From Winogradskyella ludwigii (GTDB lineage: Bacteria > Bacteroidota > Bacteroidia > Flavobacteriales > Flavobacteriaceae), in assembly GCF_013403985.1 (NCBI RefSeq), contig NZ_JABFDF010000003.1:62001-126000 (forward strand): a stretch of DNA of 64,000 nucleotides, given 5' to 3'. The notes under the pieces are model-generated. The model had not been told where the DNA came from. It did not search any database and saw nothing but the letters and a program-made list of their open reading frames with translations. Positions 8,322-19,344 of the stretch are shown piece after piece. Position numbers and translations under genes: made by a program. Each line of letters begins with the position of its first letter. Positions within the stretch are counted from its first letter, which is position 1.

Positions 8322-10871
8322 TTAAAGTTCTGTTGTTTTACTAGATGAATTTATTTTAATGCTTAGAACATCATTTTCTTCATCTAAATCCATTGTAATT
8401 TTGTCTCCTTCATGGATTTTAGAATTTATGATTTCTTCAGCTAATGCATCTTCAACATATTTTTGAATAGCTCTGTTAAGTGGTCTTGCTCCATACTGCT
8501 TGTCAAAACCTTTTTCAGCAATATAGTCTTTGGCTTTTTGAGAAAGTTTTAATTCGTAGCCTAAGTCTTTTATTCTAGCTATTAAGTTTGCAAGTTCGAT
8601 ATCGATAATTTTACCTATATCTTCTTTTTCTAAAGCGTTAAATACAATAACATCATCAATTCTATTTAAAAACTCAGGAGCAAATGCTTTTTTAAGCGCA
8701 TTTTCTATAACTCCTTTTGCATGATCTGATTCTTGTGCAACTGCTGCAGAAGTTCCAAACCCAACACCACTTCCAAAATCTTTTAGTTTTCTAGCGCCAA
8801 TGTTAGACGTCATGATTATGATTGTATTTCTAAAATCAATTTTACGACCTAAACTGTCTGTTAAATAACCATCATCTAAAACTTGTAATAACATATTAAA
8901 GACGTCTGGATGTGCTTTTTCAATCTCATCTAAAAGAACAACAGCGTATGGTTTACGTCTTATTTTTTCAGTTAATTGACCACCTTCCTCATAACCAACA
9001 TATCCTGGAGGTGCACCAACTAAACGAGAAATAGCGAATTTCTCCATGTATTCACTCATGTCTATTCTCACTAACGCATCATCACTGTCAAATAGCTCAC
9101 GAGCTAAAACTTTAGCTAGTTGTGTTTTACCAACACCAGTTTGTCCTAAGAAAATAAATGACCCAATTGGTTTGTTAGGATCTTTAAGTCCAGCTCTGTT
9201 TCTTTGGATAGCTTTAACCACCTTAGCAACCGCTTGGTCTTGGCCAATCACTTTACCCTTTATTAAATCGGGTAATTTAGAGAGTTTAGTAATTTCCTTT
9301 TGTGCAATTTTATTAACAGGAATTCCTGTCATCATAGAAACAACATCAGCAACATTATCTTCGGTTACGACTTCACGATGTAGTTTAGTGTCGTCTTCCC
9401 ATTTTTCTTGTGCTGTAGCTAATTCTTTTTCAAGTCGTTTTTCATCATCTCTAAGCTTTGCAGCTTCTTCATACTTTTGTTTTTTAACGACACTATTTTT
9501 AGTTATTTTAACTTCTTCAAGCTTCTTTTCTAATTCTAAAATTTGTTTAGGTACATCTATATTAGTAATGTGTACACGAGAACCTGCTTCATCTAAAGCA
9601 TCAATAGCTTTGTCTGGTAAAAAACGTTCCGTCATATAACGACTCGTTAATTTTACACAAGCCTCAATGGCTTCGTCTGTATAATTAACATTGTGGTGTT
9701 CTTCGTACTTACCTTTAATGTTATTAAGTATTTCTATAGTTTCTTCAACAGTTGTAGGTTCAACAATTACTTTTTGAAAACGACGTTCTAATGCACCATC
9801 TTTTTCAATATACTGTCTGTATTCATCTAAAGTTGTAGCACCAATACATTGAATTTCACCTCTCGCTAAAGCAGGTTTAAACATATTTGAAGCATCTAAA
9901 CTTCCTGTTGCGCCACCTGCACCAACAATGGTATGAATTTCATCTATAAATAAAATGATATCATCGTTTTTTTCAAGCTCGTTCATTACGGCTTTCATGC
10001 GCTCTTCAAATTGTCCTCTGTATTTTGTGCCTGCAACTAAACTGGCTAAATCTAAAGTAACTACACGCTTATTAAATAAGGTACGTGACACTTTACGTTT
10101 TACAATACGTAAAGCAAGTCCTTCTGCAATGGCCGATTTACCAACACCTGGTTCGCCTATTAATAAGGGATTGTTTTTCTTTCGTCGACTTAAAATTTGA
10201 GACACACGTTGTATTTCTTTTTCTCGGCCAACAACAGGGTCTAATTTGTTTTCTTCTGCAAGTACAGTAAGATCTCTTCCAAAATTATCTAAAACTGGAG
10301 TTTTAGATTTTTTGTTTGTCTTGTTAGATTGTCCACCAAATGGATTCTGCTTTGCGTCTTCTTCTTCATTTATATCATCATCAGAAAAAGATTCTGCCTT
10401 TGGTGTTTCTAAATAATCATCTTCGCTAGTTGCCATAGATTTAAATTCTTCTTTAACGTTATCATAATCTACTTTGAGCTTATTTAAAAGCTTAGTGGTA
10501 GGGTCATTTTCATTTCTTAAGATGCACAATAATAAATGTGCTGTATTAATTGAGGTGCTTTGAAATAATTTGGCTTCTAAAAAGGTTGTTTTTAAAGCAC
10601 GCTCTGCCTGTCGTGTTAGATGTAGATTCTTTTTTTCATTCGATGTTGAAATGATATTAGGGTTAGCAGGACTTAAAATCTCTACTTTACGCCTAAGGTG
10701 ATTTAGGTCTACATCCAGTGCACTTAATATATCAATTGCTTTGCCGTCGCCATCTCTTAATAGTCCAAGCATTAAATGCTCAGTACCAATAAAATCATGA
10801 CCTAAACGCAAGGCTTCTTCTTTGCTATAAGCTATAACATCTTTAACTCTTGGTGAAAAATTATCGTCCAT
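8322..10871 (-). CDS. clpC: ATP-dependent Clp protease ATP-binding subunit ClpC
   Basis: This 849-aa AAA+ unfoldase delivers substrates to ClpP. The order is an N-terminal double Clp repeat (about 1-145), an acidic linker, AAA domain 1 with Walker A GEPGVGKSAIAEGLA, a UVR-like coiled middle domain (KYEEAAKLRDDEKRLE) and AAA domain 2 with Walker A GQTGVGKTQLAKVLA. The UVR-like middle domain distinguishes ClpC from ClpA and ClpB. Length and domain order are normal. It diverges from gyrA across a 262-nt intergenic region. Confidence 0.96.
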   Translation of the reverse strand: MDDNFSPRVKDVIAYSKEEALRLGHDFIGTEHLMLGLLRDGDGKAIDILSALDVDLNHLRRKVEILSPANPNIISTSNEKKNLHLTRQAERALKTTFLEAKLFQSTSINTAHLLLCILRNENDPTTKLLNKLKVDYDNVKEEFKSMATSEDDYLETPKAESFSDDDINEEEDAKQNPFGGQSNKTNKKSKTPVLDNFGRDLTVLAEENKLDPVVGREKEIQRVSQILSRRKKNNPLLIGEPGVGKSAIAEGLALRIVKRKVSRTLFNKRVVTLDLASLVAGTKYRGQFEERMKAVMNELEKNDDIILFIDEIHTIVGAGGATGSLDASNMFKPALARGEIQCIGATTLDEYRQYIEKDGALERRFQKVIVEPTTVEETIEILNNIKGKYEEHHNVNYTDEAIEACVKLTSRYMTERFLPDKAIDALDEAGSRVHITNIDVPKQILELEKKLEEVKITKNSVVKKQKYEEAAKLRDDEKRLEKELATAQEKWEDDTKLHREVVTEDNVADVVSMMTGIPVNKIAQKEITKLSKLPDLIKGKVIGQDQAVAKVVKAIQRNRAGLKDPNKPIGSFIFLGQTGVGKTQLAKVLARELFDSDDALVRIDMSEYMEKFAISRLVGAPPGYVGYEEGGQLTEKIRRKPYAVVLLDEIEKAHPDVFNMLLQVLDDGYLTDSLGRKIDFRNTIIIMTSNIGARKLKDFGSGVGFGTSAAVAQESDHAKGVIENALKKAFAPEFLNRIDDVIVFNALEKEDIGKIIDIELANLIARIKDLGYELKLSQKAKDYIAEKGFDKQYGARPLNRAIQKYVEDALAEEIINSKIHEGDKITMDLDEENDVLSIKINSSSKTTEL

Positions 10872-11133
10872 ATTGAAATCCTTTCTGCTTTAAAAATAGT
10901 AAAAACATATTGAGTACAAGGCAAAAACTATACCTTAATTATATGTTATAAACGAAGAGAGTAAAAAAGCATTTTAAATCAAAGGAAATAAGCAGATACT
11001 TATTAACGAAAAAGATATCAGGTATTGTTAATAAAAAATACCAAAAATATCATTGGATTAGGCTTTAAACATTAGGATTTTGGTTATATTAGCACGTTAT
11101 GAAAACTCACAAAAAAACTAATTAATTTTATAT

Positions 11134-13692
11134 ATGGCAGAAGGAGAAAAACTCATTCCAATTAACATTGAAGATGAAATGAAATCGGCTTACATTGATT
11201 ATTCAATGTCGGTCATTGTGTCACGTGCGTTACCAGATGTAAGAGATGGTTTAAAACCAGTACATAGACGTGTACTTTATGGTATGCATGAACTAGGTAT
11301 TAGAGCAAATAGTGCACATAAAAAATCGGCAAGAATAGTTGGTGAGGTTTTAGGTAAGTATCACCCACACGGAGATACTTCAGTATACGATGCAATGGTA
11401 CGTATGGCTCAAGAATGGAGTTTACGATATATGTTAGTAGATGGACAGGGTAACTTTGGTTCTGTAGATGGTGATAGTCCTGCAGCAATGCGTTATACGG
11501 AAGCACGTATGCGTAAAATATCTGAGGACATGTTGGCAGATATTGATAAAGAAACTGTAGATCATAAATTAAATTTTGATGATACTTTAGAAGAACCTAC
11601 AGTTTTACCAACGCGTATTCCAGGACTTTTAGTTAATGGAGCTTCTGGTATTGCTGTTGGTATGGCAACTAATATGCCTCCTCACAATTTAACAGAGGTT
11701 GTAGATGGTACTATAGCGTATATCGAGAATAATGAGATTGAGATTGATGAATTAATGCAGCACATTAAAGCTCCAGATTTTCCTACAGGTGGAACAATTT
11801 ATGGCTATGATGGCGTTAAGGAAGCTTTCCATACAGGTCGTGGACGTATTGTAATGCGTGCTAAAGCTATAATCGAAGAAGTACAAGGTAGAGAATGTGT
11901 TATTGTTACTGAAATTCCTTATCAGGTGAACAAGGCAGATATGATTAAGAAAACTGCCGACTTAATTAACGATAAAAAGCTAGAAGGTATTTCTACGATT
12001 AGAGATGAATCGGATAGAAATGGTATGCGTATTGTTTATGTTTTAAAACGAGATGCCATTCCTAATATCGTTCTTAACAAGTTATTTAAGTATACAGCGT
12101 TACAAACGTCTTTTAGTGTTAATAATATAGCACTTGTAAATGGTCGTCCGCAGTTATTAAATTTAAAAGAACTTATTCATTATTTTGTTGAACACAGACA
12201 TGAAGTTGTTGTTAGGCGTACAACTTATGAATTGCGTAAAGCAGAAGAACGAGCTCATATTTTAGAAGGTTTAATTATAGCTTCGGATAATATAGATGAA
12301 GTGATTAAAATTATTCGTGCATCATCTAATGCAGAAGAAGCGCGTAATAGTTTAATTGAACGCTTTAAATTATCTGAGATACAAGCAAAAGCCATTGTAG
12401 AAATGCGTTTGCGTCAGTTAACAGGTTTAGAGCAAGATAAATTACGTACTGAGTATGATGGTATTATGGCAACTATAATAGATCTTAAGGATATCCTAGC
12501 TAAGAAAGAGCGTCGTATGGATATTATTAAAGGAGAGCTAGAAGTTGTTAGAGATAAATACGGTGATGAGCGTCGTTCTATAATAGAATATGCTGGTGGA
12601 GACTTAAGTATCGAAGATATGATTCCTGATGCACAAGTTGTAATTACAATTTCGCATGCAGGTTATATTAAAAGAACCTTACTTACAGAATACAAAACAC
12701 AGCATAGAGGTGGAGTAGGACAAAAAGCATCAACCACTAGAAATGAAGATTTCTTAGAGCATTTATTTGTAGGTACTAACCACCAATACATGTTATTCTT
12801 TACGCAAAAAGGAAAATGTTTCTGGATGCGCGTTTATGAAATTCCAGAAGGATCTAAAACTTCAAAAGGTAGAGCTATTCAGAATTTAATAAATATTGAG
12901 CAAGATGATAAAGTGATGGCTTTCATTTGTACTCAAGATTTAAAAGATGAAGAATATATTAATAGTCATTATGTGATCATGGCGACTAAGCAAGGTCAGG
13001 TTAAGAAAACATCTTTAGAGCAGTATTCGAGACCAAGATCTAATGGTATTAATGCTATTACTATTAAAGAAGATGATGTTTTATTAGAAGCGAAGTTAAC
13101 AACAGGCGAAAGTCAAGTAATGTTAGCCTTAAAATCTGGTAAAGCTATTCGTTTTGAAGAAGCTAAGACAAGACCAATGGGTAGAAATGCTTCTGGTGTT
13201 AGAGGAATTAGACTTCAAGATGAAAAAACAGACGAAGTTATCGGAATGATTGCTGTAGATGATATGGAAAGTAATATTCTTGTCGTTTCTGAAAATGGTT
13301 ATGGTAAACGTTCTAGTTTAGAAGATTACAGAATTACTAATAGAGGAGGAAAAGGGGTTAAAACTATTTCTATCACCGAAAAGACAGGTAATTTAGTATC
13401 TATTAAGAATGTAACAGATGAAGATGATTTAATGATTATTAATAAATCTGGAATTGCAATCCGTATGGCAGTAGCAGATTTACGTGTTATGGGTAGAGCA
13501 ACGCAAGGTGTAAAGCTTATTAACTTAAAAGGAAATGATTCTATTGCAGCAGTTGCTAAAGTAATGAAGGATGATGAAGAAGAAATTATTGAAGCCATAG
13601 ATTCTGAAGTTCTTGATTCGGAATTAGCTGATAATGAAGATGCTTCTGAAGATGGCACAGCTATTGATAATACTGAAACTGAAAACGAATAA
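11134..13692 (+). CDS. gyrA: DNA gyrase subunit A
   Basis: This 852-aa subunit breaks and rejoins DNA in the GyrA2B2 enzyme that introduces negative supercoils. The catalytic Tyr is residue 121 in [10 protein letters not shown]. The quinolone-determining region reads [17 protein letters not shown], with Thr at the position of E. coli Ser83 and Asp retained at the Asp87 position. The C-terminal beta-pinwheel contains a GyrA-box-like [10 protein letters not shown] followed by an acidic tail rich in Glu and Asp. A TPR protein follows 24 nt downstream and is likely co-transcribed. Confidence 0.97.
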   Translation: MAEGEKLIPINIEDEMKSAYIDYSMSVIVSRALPDVRDGLKPVHRRVLYGMHELGIRANSAHKKSARIVGEVLGKYHPHGDTSVYDAMVRMAQEWSLRYMLVDGQGNFGSVDGDSPAAMRYTEARMRKISEDMLADIDKETVDHKLNFDDTLEEPTVLPTRIPGLLVNGASGIAVGMATNMPPHNLTEVVDGTIAYIENNEIEIDELMQHIKAPDFPTGGTIYGYDGVKEAFHTGRGRIVMRAKAIIEEVQGRECVIVTEIPYQVNKADMIKKTADLINDKKLEGISTIRDESDRNGMRIVYVLKRDAIPNIVLNKLFKYTALQTSFSVNNIALVNGRPQLLNLKELIHYFVEHRHEVVVRRTTYELRKAEERAHILEGLIIASDNIDEVIKIIRASSNAEEARNSLIERFKLSEIQAKAIVEMRLRQLTGLEQDKLRTEYDGIMATIIDLKDILAKKERRMDIIKGELEVVRDKYGDERRSIIEYAGGDLSIEDMIPDAQVVITISHAGYIKRTLLTEYKTQHRGGVGQKASTTRNEDFLEHLFVGTNHQYMLFFTQKGKCFWMRVYEIPEGSKTSKGRAIQNLINIEQDDKVMAFICTQDLKDEEYINSHYVIMATKQGQVKKTSLEQYSRPRSNGINAITIKEDDVLLEAKLTTGESQVMLALKSGKAIRFEEAKTRPMGRNASGVRGIRLQDEKTDEVIGMIAVDDMESNILVVSENGYGKRSSLEDYRITNRGGKGVKTISITEKTGNLVSIKNVTDEDDLMIINKSGIAIRMAVADLRVMGRATQGVKLINLKGNDSIAAVAKVMKDDEEEIIEAIDSEVLDSELADNEDASEDGTAIDNTETENE

Positions 13693-13716
13693 TTAACAAC
13701 AAATATTTATTACAAG

Positions 13717-15003
13717 ATGAAAAAATTAATGACATTAGTGCTTTTATTAGCAATTACGTCAATGTCTTTTGCGCAAAAAAATGAGATAAAGGAGATTGAA
13801 AAAGCACTTAAAAAATCAAATTTTGCCGATGCTAAATCTGCCGTAACAGCAGCAGAAGGTTTAATAGGTTCTATGGATGATAAGTCTAAAGCTAAATTTT
13901 ATTTATTAAAAGCACAAGCATTATATGCAAATGGTGCTGGTACAGATGCCAATATTGATGAGGCAATTACAAGTTTAGATGAGTTAAAAACTCTAGAGTC
14001 TAAAATGGGTAAGCTTAAGTATACAGCAGAAGCTAATGAAATGACAAGCGGTATGGTCAATTCTTTTTTAACTAAAGCTAACGATGCATTTACAAACAAA
14101 AACTACGAAGTTGCAGCTAAAGGTTTTGAAAAAGTCTACAGAATGTCTCCAAAAGATACACTGTACTTGTATTATGCTGCTTCTGCTGCAGTATCTCAAC
14201 CAGACTTTGATACTGCGTTAAAGCATTATATAGAATTGAAGAATTTAGGTTATAATGGATCTTCGATGAATTATTATGCGACTAATGTAGAGACAGGTGT
14301 AGAAGAGAATTTTGCAGGTAAAACAGCAAGGAACTTTTCTGTTAAAGCTAAGTTGCATGAGAAACCAAGAGACGTTAGAAGTCCTTCAAAAACAGCAGAA
14401 ATTGTAAAAAATATTGCTTTAATTTATGTGTCTCAAGGAGACAATGAAAAAGCATTAGGTGCAATGTCTGATGCTAGAGAAGAAAATCCAGATGATATTG
14501 GTTTATTATTATCAGAAGCTAATGTTTATCTTAAAATGGGTAATAGAGATAAATTTAAAGCTTTAATGGAAGAAGCTACAGAAAAAGATCCTGGTAATGC
14601 AGAGTTACAATATAACTTAGGAGTATTAGCTGCTGAAGGAGGTAATTCAGAAGAATCAATTAGGTATTATGAGAAAGCCCTTGCCATTAATCCAAATTAT
14701 GTAGATGCTTATAATAACTTAGCCGTTGTTATTTTATCTGGTGAAGCTAAAATTGTTGAAGAAATGAATGGTTTAGGAACTAGTAGAGCTGATAACTTAA
14801 AATATGACCAATTAAAAGAAAGTCGTACGCAAATCTATAATAAGGCGATTCCTTATTTAGAAAAAGCTTTAGAATTGAAAAACACTAACGTTGATGCAGC
14901 TAAAACGTTAATGAACATCTATAGCGCCTTAGGTGAAACAGATAAGTTCAAAGCAATGCGAACAAGAATAGAAGAAATGGAAGCTTCTGCTAGTGGTAAT
15001 TAA
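13717..15003 (+). CDS. Periplasmic TPR-repeat protein
   Basis: This 428-aa protein has a signal peptide (MKKLMTLVLLLAITSMSFAQ) followed by tetratricopeptide repeats along its length; the clearest are around residues 290-335 (AELQYNLGVLAAEGGNSEES, YYEKALAINPNYVDAYNNLA) and 380-400. TPRs mediate protein contacts, so it is probably a scaffold or envelope-assembly component. A specific role cannot be assigned. It sits 24 nt after gyrA and ends at a strong terminator. Confidence 0.85.
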   Translation: MKKLMTLVLLLAITSMSFAQKNEIKEIEKALKKSNFADAKSAVTAAEGLIGSMDDKSKAKFYLLKAQALYANGAGTDANIDEAITSLDELKTLESKMGKLKYTAEANEMTSGMVNSFLTKANDAFTNKNYEVAAKGFEKVYRMSPKDTLYLYYAASAAVSQPDFDTALKHYIELKNLGYNGSSMNYYATNVETGVEENFAGKTARNFSVKAKLHEKPRDVRSPSKTAEIVKNIALIYVSQGDNEKALGAMSDAREENPDDIGLLLSEANVYLKMGNRDKFKALMEEATEKDPGNAELQYNLGVLAAEGGNSEESIRYYEKALAINPNYVDAYNNLAVVILSGEAKIVEEMNGLGTSRADNLKYDQLKESRTQIYNKAIPYLEKALELKNTNVDAAKTLMNIYSALGETDKFKAMRTRIEEMEASASGN

Positions 15004-15023
15004 ATCACTACGAGAGATTGTAT

Positions 15024-15057
15024 AAAAAAAGCGACTTATTTATAAGTCGCTTTTTTT
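15024..15057. terminator. Bidirectional intrinsic terminator
   Basis: The stem GCGACTTATA/TATAAGTCGC (overlapping arms) with A-run and T-run flanks lies between the convergent TPR gene and NlpC/P60 gene. Confidence 0.88.
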
Positions 15058-15805
15058 ATACAATTTTTTTAATCACTCTTAGTTTGTGTGTATGTATCTT
15101 TTTATCAATATTATAAATACCACTATGATCTAAGCGATCAATTCTTATTTTTCCGTGAGCATGGATAATATAGTTGTCTTCCATTATAATACCAACGTGA
15201 GTAATATTGCCTTCAGAATTATCAAAAAAGGCCAAATCACCTGGCTCACTTTCTTCTATAAAACTTAGTGCTTCACCTTGTGTTGCTTGTTCAGAAGCAT
15301 CTCTTAATAGTTTGTAACCATTAATTTTATATACCATTTGTGTAAAACCAGAACAGTCTATTCCAAAAGGTGTTTTTCCTCCCCATAAATAGGGTGCATT
15401 TAAAAATTGAAATGAGGATTTAACAATATTAGTTTTATCACTTTTAGAAGTGATTGCAATACCATCAAAGTTATGATTAAGTAATTTTAAACTGTTTAAG
15501 TCAGAACCTACAGGAATCGGATACAAACTGTTTGAAGCATCAGAAACAAATTCAATTAAATCTTTTGAAAGATAAATTTCAGATTTTAATAAGTCGTTGT
15601 AATTAGATTCTTCAACTTCTATATATTGCTTATTATCTATCCATCCTTCATATTTATCAAAAGCAAAACGAATACGACTCCATTTTTTACGTTGTTCGAG
15701 AACTTTAAAATAATCGCCATACAAAGCTTGCGTTACCATTTCTGAGGTATCGCTAGGTTCTAATCGTATAGGTACAATTCCAAGATTACAAATGCCGTAT
15801 TGCAT
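15056..15805 (-). CDS. NlpC/P60 family cell-wall peptidase
   Basis: This 249-aa protein carries N-terminal SH3-like segments (about 1-65) and a C-terminal NlpC/P60 cysteine peptidase domain. The catalytic Cys is residue 151 in GIDCSGF, with His203 (ITHVGI) and a downstream His near 215-217 completing the centre. Such enzymes cleave gamma-D-glutamyl bonds in peptidoglycan peptides, often during muropeptide recycling. No signal peptide is evident, which favours a cytoplasmic recycling role like that of YkfC-type enzymes. The thiolase gene lies 9 nt upstream, so the two are co-transcribed. Confidence 0.88.
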   Translation of the reverse strand: MQYGICNLGIVPIRLEPSDTSEMVTQALYGDYFKVLEQRKKWSRIRFAFDKYEGWIDNKQYIEVEESNYNDLLKSEIYLSKDLIEFVSDASNSLYPIPVGSDLNSLKLLNHNFDGIAITSKSDKTNIVKSSFQFLNAPYLWGGKTPFGIDCSGFTQMVYKINGYKLLRDASEQATQGEALSFIEESEPGDLAFFDNSEGNITHVGIIMEDNYIIHAHGKIRIDRLDHSGIYNIDKKIHTHKLRVIKKIV

Positions 15806-15814
15806 AAAATGTTG

Positions 15815-16993
15815 TTAAGCGCGTTCTAATATCACAGCAGAAGCACCACCACCACCATTGCAAATAGCAGCTGCACCTAGTTTAGCATTGTTTTGCTTTA
15901 GTACATTAATTAAGGTTACTAAGATTCTAACACCAGAACAACCAAGCGGATGCCCTAAAGAAACGGCACCTCCATTAACGTTTACATTACTATCGTCTAA
16001 TCCTAATATTTTCATATTAGCTAATCCAACGACAGAAAAAGCCTCGTTAAATTCAAAAAAGTCAACATCTTTAATATCAATATTTGCTTTTGCTAACGCT
16101 TTTGGTAAAGCTTTAGAAGGCGCTGTTGTAAACCATTCTGGTTCGTGTGCAGCATCAGCATATCCTTTAATTATTGCTAGAGGTTCTAAACCTAATTCTT
16201 CGGCTTTTTCTCTACTCATTAATACCATTGCGGCAGCTCCATCATTAATTGTTGAAGAATTAGCAGCAGTCGCTGTTCCGTCTTTAGTAAATGCAGGGCG
16301 CAAAGCCGGAATTTTTTCCATTTTCACATTCGAATATTCTTCGTCTCTATCTACAATAACAGGTTCTCCACGACGTTGAGGTACTTCAACAGCAATTACT
16401 TCATCTGTAAATTTACCAGATTCCCAAGCTGCTTTAGAGCGCTCATAAGATTGAACAGCATAAGCATCCTGATCTTCTCTTGAGAATTTATATTCAGCGG
16501 CACATGCATCTGCACAAACTCCCATAGCATTATTATCGTATGCATCTACTAATCCATCTTTTTGCATACCATCGATAAGTGTTGCAGGTCCAAATTTTGT
16601 TCCTGAACGTGCGTGCATATAATGCGGAATAGAACTCATGTTTTCCATACCACCAGCAACAACAATTTCGGCATCACCTAATTGGATCGCTTGCGCTGCT
16701 TGCATTACTGCTTTCATACCAGAAGCACAGACTTTATTTATCGTGGTACAAGGAACTGTATTTGGTAAACCAGCATAAATGGCTGCTTGTCTTGCCGGAG
16801 CTTGACCTGTACCTGCTTGTACAACATTTCCCATTATAACTTCATCTACCATTTCTGGTTTCAGGTTAATTTTACCTAAAGCTCCTTTAATTGCAGCAGC
16901 GCCTAATCGTGGTGCTGGTACTGAGGATAATCCTCCTAAAAAACTTCCAATTGGTGTCCTAACTGCTGAAACTATAACGACGTCCTTATTCAT
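15815..16993 (-). CDS. Acetyl-CoA C-acetyltransferase (thiolase)
   Basis: This 392-aa thiolase condenses two acetyl-CoA to acetoacetyl-CoA or runs the reverse cleavage. The nucleophilic Cys89 lies in INKVCASGMKA, and the C-terminal signatures GGAVSLGHPLGCSG and CNGGGGASA carry the catalytic His and second Cys. The ORF can be extended 12 codons upstream, but the family start is MNKDVVIVSAVRTPIG at 16993. The sequence fits biosynthetic-type AtoB/PhaA thiolases. It is co-directional with the NlpC/P60 gene. Confidence 0.93.
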   Translation of the reverse strand: MNKDVVIVSAVRTPIGSFLGGLSSVPAPRLGAAAIKGALGKINLKPEMVDEVIMGNVVQAGTGQAPARQAAIYAGLPNTVPCTTINKVCASGMKAVMQAAQAIQLGDAEIVVAGGMENMSSIPHYMHARSGTKFGPATLIDGMQKDGLVDAYDNNAMGVCADACAAEYKFSREDQDAYAVQSYERSKAAWESGKFTDEVIAVEVPQRRGEPVIVDRDEEYSNVKMEKIPALRPAFTKDGTATAANSSTINDGAAAMVLMSREKAEELGLEPLAIIKGYADAAHEPEWFTTAPSKALPKALAKANIDIKDVDFFEFNEAFSVVGLANMKILGLDDSNVNVNGGAVSLGHPLGCSGVRILVTLINVLKQNNAKLGAAAICNGGGGASAVILERA

Positions 16994-17103
16994 TCTAATT
17001 TTGTTTTTGCTTGATGCGAAATTAAACATTTTTTAAGAGATTTGAGAATGTATTAGTGATATTAGGTGTGTAAAATTCTAATATTTATTACATTTGATTG
17101 TAT

Positions 17104-19155
17104 ATGAATGTATTCTTCAATAAGTGGTATAAGAACCATGCCTTAGTCTATAAGATTTTGTTGTTTATTGTAACAACATTATTTATAGTATATCTTTTTC
17201 CTAAAACAGGAAAATTCAGGTATTCCTTTGAGAAAGGGAAGCCTTGGCAATCCGAAAACTTATACGCTCCTTTTAATTTTGCGATTAAGAAATCTCAAGC
17301 TGAATTAAATAAAGAGAAAAATGAAATTAAAAGCCGAAGTCTTGTCTATTTTGAACTGAATAAAGATACTAAAGCTGAAGTTCTGTCTGATTATTTGGTG
17401 CGGTTTAATCAGGTATTTAAGGACTCGAGCGCTTTTAATATTGAAAACTCTCAGCTCTATAAAAAAGGAAAAACTATAGTTAGTGATCTTTACAATTCTG
17501 GCATATTAGATTCGGATTATAATTACGCTGATGATAGACCTGTAAAATTAGCAACTTCAAATAAGGTAGAAAAAGAGACCGAATACGGAAGCTTATTTGA
17601 ATTGAGTAATCTAAGACATCGGGTAGAATCAGACTTAGGGAATTCAATACCAGAAGATGTTAAAAAACGTATGCTATCCGTCTTTTTTGATGTTATACAA
17701 CCCAACATTAAACTCAATAAAAGCTTAACAAAAAAGGCATTAGAGGAAGAGTTGTCTCAGGTCTCTTTAACAAGAGGTCGCGTAGAAAAAGATCAACTTA
17801 TTATTACTAAAGGACAAGTTATTGAAGAGTCTCAGTATGATATTTTGAACTCTATAAAATCGGAATATGAATCTCAAGTTTGGAATTCTGCGAATTACAA
17901 TTGGGTACTTATAGCTTATACATTATTGGTTGCCTTGGCACTTCTCATGTTGTTATTATTTCTAAGAAAATATAGAAAAGAGGTCTTTTTGAATAACACA
18001 AAAGTGACGTTTTTATTTTTCAATATTGCTTTAATGATATTGCTAAGTACCTTAGTCATCAACTTTAATTCGCAATTTATTTATGTGGTTCCGTTGTGTA
18101 TTCTACCACTGGTTTTAAAAGCGTTTTTCGACGCGAGGTTAGGTTTGTTTACACACGTACTTACTGTATTGCTTTTAGGTTTTGTGGTTCCTAATAGTTA
18201 TGAGTATATGTTTCTTCAGATTATAGCTGGTATGGTGACTATATTGACGGTTTCGGAATTATATAAAAGAGCAAATCTATTTATTTCAGTAGGTCAAATA
18301 ACATTTATATACATTATAGCATACTTTGCTTTTTTTGTGATTCATGAAGGGCAACTCACAGGATTAAAATTAGAAACCTTTGGATTATTTATCTTGTGTG
18401 GTTTAGCAACACTTTTTGTGCAGCCTTTAATTTATATTTATGAAAAGATCTTTGGGTTGGTATCCGATGTATCATTATTAGAACTTTCTGATACAAACTC
18501 AAAACTGTTAAAGGAATTATCTAATCGCGCTCCTGGAACTTTTCATCATTCTTTAAACGTTGCTAATTTAGCCGAAGCATCTGCCAACGAAATTGGTGCA
18601 AATGCGATGTTGATTAGGGTAGGAGCTTTATACCACGATATTGGTAAGATGAACAATCCTACTTATTTTACAGAAAATCAGAGTACAGGAATTAATCCGC
18701 ATGATGAATTATCCAGTAAGGAAAGTGCAAAAATTATTATTGATCATAGGTTAAATGGTATTGAAATAGCAAAGAAATATAACTTACCAGATCGTGTTAT
18801 TGATTTTATTAGAACACACCATGGAACAAGTTTGGTGTACTATTTTTATATGAAGGAAAAAGCGACGAACGAAAATGTAGATATAAAAGATTTTACGTAT
18901 CCAGGACCAACACCATTTAGTAAAGAAACAGCAATACTAATGATGTGCGATAGCGTAGAAGCGGCTTCTAAAAGTTTAAAAGAACCTACAAGTACAAAGA
19001 TTAACGATTTTGTAGAAAACATAATTAACAAACAAATGGAAAGTGGTCAGTTTTTAAATGCTGATATTACATTTAAAGAAATTCAATCAATAAAAAAAGT
19101 ATTGAAATCTAAGTTGGCTAATATTTATCACCTTAGAATAGAGTATCCAGAATAG
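17104..19155 (+). CDS. 7TM-HD (PgpH-like) metal-dependent phosphohydrolase
   Basis: This 683-aa membrane protein has one N-terminal membrane segment, an extracytoplasmic region (about 45-275), a block of about seven membrane helices (about 280-460), and a C-terminal cytoplasmic HD domain with HHSLNVANLAEA and YHDIGKM. In Firmicutes the homologue PgpH hydrolyses cyclic-di-AMP, and this is the likely but unproven activity here. The ATG at 17104 is preferred over an in-frame TTG two codons upstream. It ends at a hairpin terminator. Confidence 0.9.
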   Translation: MNVFFNKWYKNHALVYKILLFIVTTLFIVYLFPKTGKFRYSFEKGKPWQSENLYAPFNFAIKKSQAELNKEKNEIKSRSLVYFELNKDTKAEVLSDYLVRFNQVFKDSSAFNIENSQLYKKGKTIVSDLYNSGILDSDYNYADDRPVKLATSNKVEKETEYGSLFELSNLRHRVESDLGNSIPEDVKKRMLSVFFDVIQPNIKLNKSLTKKALEEELSQVSLTRGRVEKDQLIITKGQVIEESQYDILNSIKSEYESQVWNSANYNWVLIAYTLLVALALLMLLLFLRKYRKEVFLNNTKVTFLFFNIALMILLSTLVINFNSQFIYVVPLCILPLVLKAFFDARLGLFTHVLTVLLLGFVVPNSYEYMFLQIIAGMVTILTVSELYKRANLFISVGQITFIYIIAYFAFFVIHEGQLTGLKLETFGLFILCGLATLFVQPLIYIYEKIFGLVSDVSLLELSDTNSKLLKELSNRAPGTFHHSLNVANLAEASANEIGANAMLIRVGALYHDIGKMNNPTYFTENQSTGINPHDELSSKESAKIIIDHRLNGIEIAKKYNLPDRVIDFIRTHHGTSLVYYFYMKEKATNENVDIKDFTYPGPTPFSKETAILMMCDSVEAASKSLKEPTSTKINDFVENIINKQMESGQFLNADITFKEIQSIKKVLKSKLANIYHLRIEYPE

Positions 19156-19202
19156 CCTTAACAGGTTCGATATTAAACAAGATATATTCAACTAAAACGA
19201 AT

Positions 19203-19233
19203 CCCTACTTTCTTCATAGGGAGTGTTTTTTTT
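19203..19233 (+). terminator. Intrinsic terminator after the 7TM-HD gene
   Basis: The stem TCCCTA/TAGGGA is followed by GTG and a T-run on the plus strand, about 50 nt after the stop codon. Confidence 0.75.
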
Positions 19234-19264
19234 AAATTATAATCCTAATCTATAAAACAAGAAA

Positions 19265-19329
19265 CATAAAACTCGTTTAAACCTTTTTATATTCTTAAAT
19301 GAATTGAAAAAGTATAAACGAGTTTTATG
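19265..19329 (-). terminator. Long inverted repeat, probable terminator of the peroxiredoxin unit
   Basis: A perfect 15-bp inverted repeat (CATAAAACTCGTTTA / TAAACGAGTTTTATG) encloses an AT-rich inner stem. It begins 16 nt after the stop of the 129-aa gene on the minus strand and continues into T-rich sequence in that direction. Confidence 0.7.
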
Positions 19330-19344
19330 ATTTAAAAACAACTT

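Noticed and set aside
11360..11400. Thr in the GyrA quinolone region as a resistance mutation
   Set aside because: Thr at the Ser83-equivalent position occurs naturally in many bacteria; it cannot be called resistance from sequence alone.
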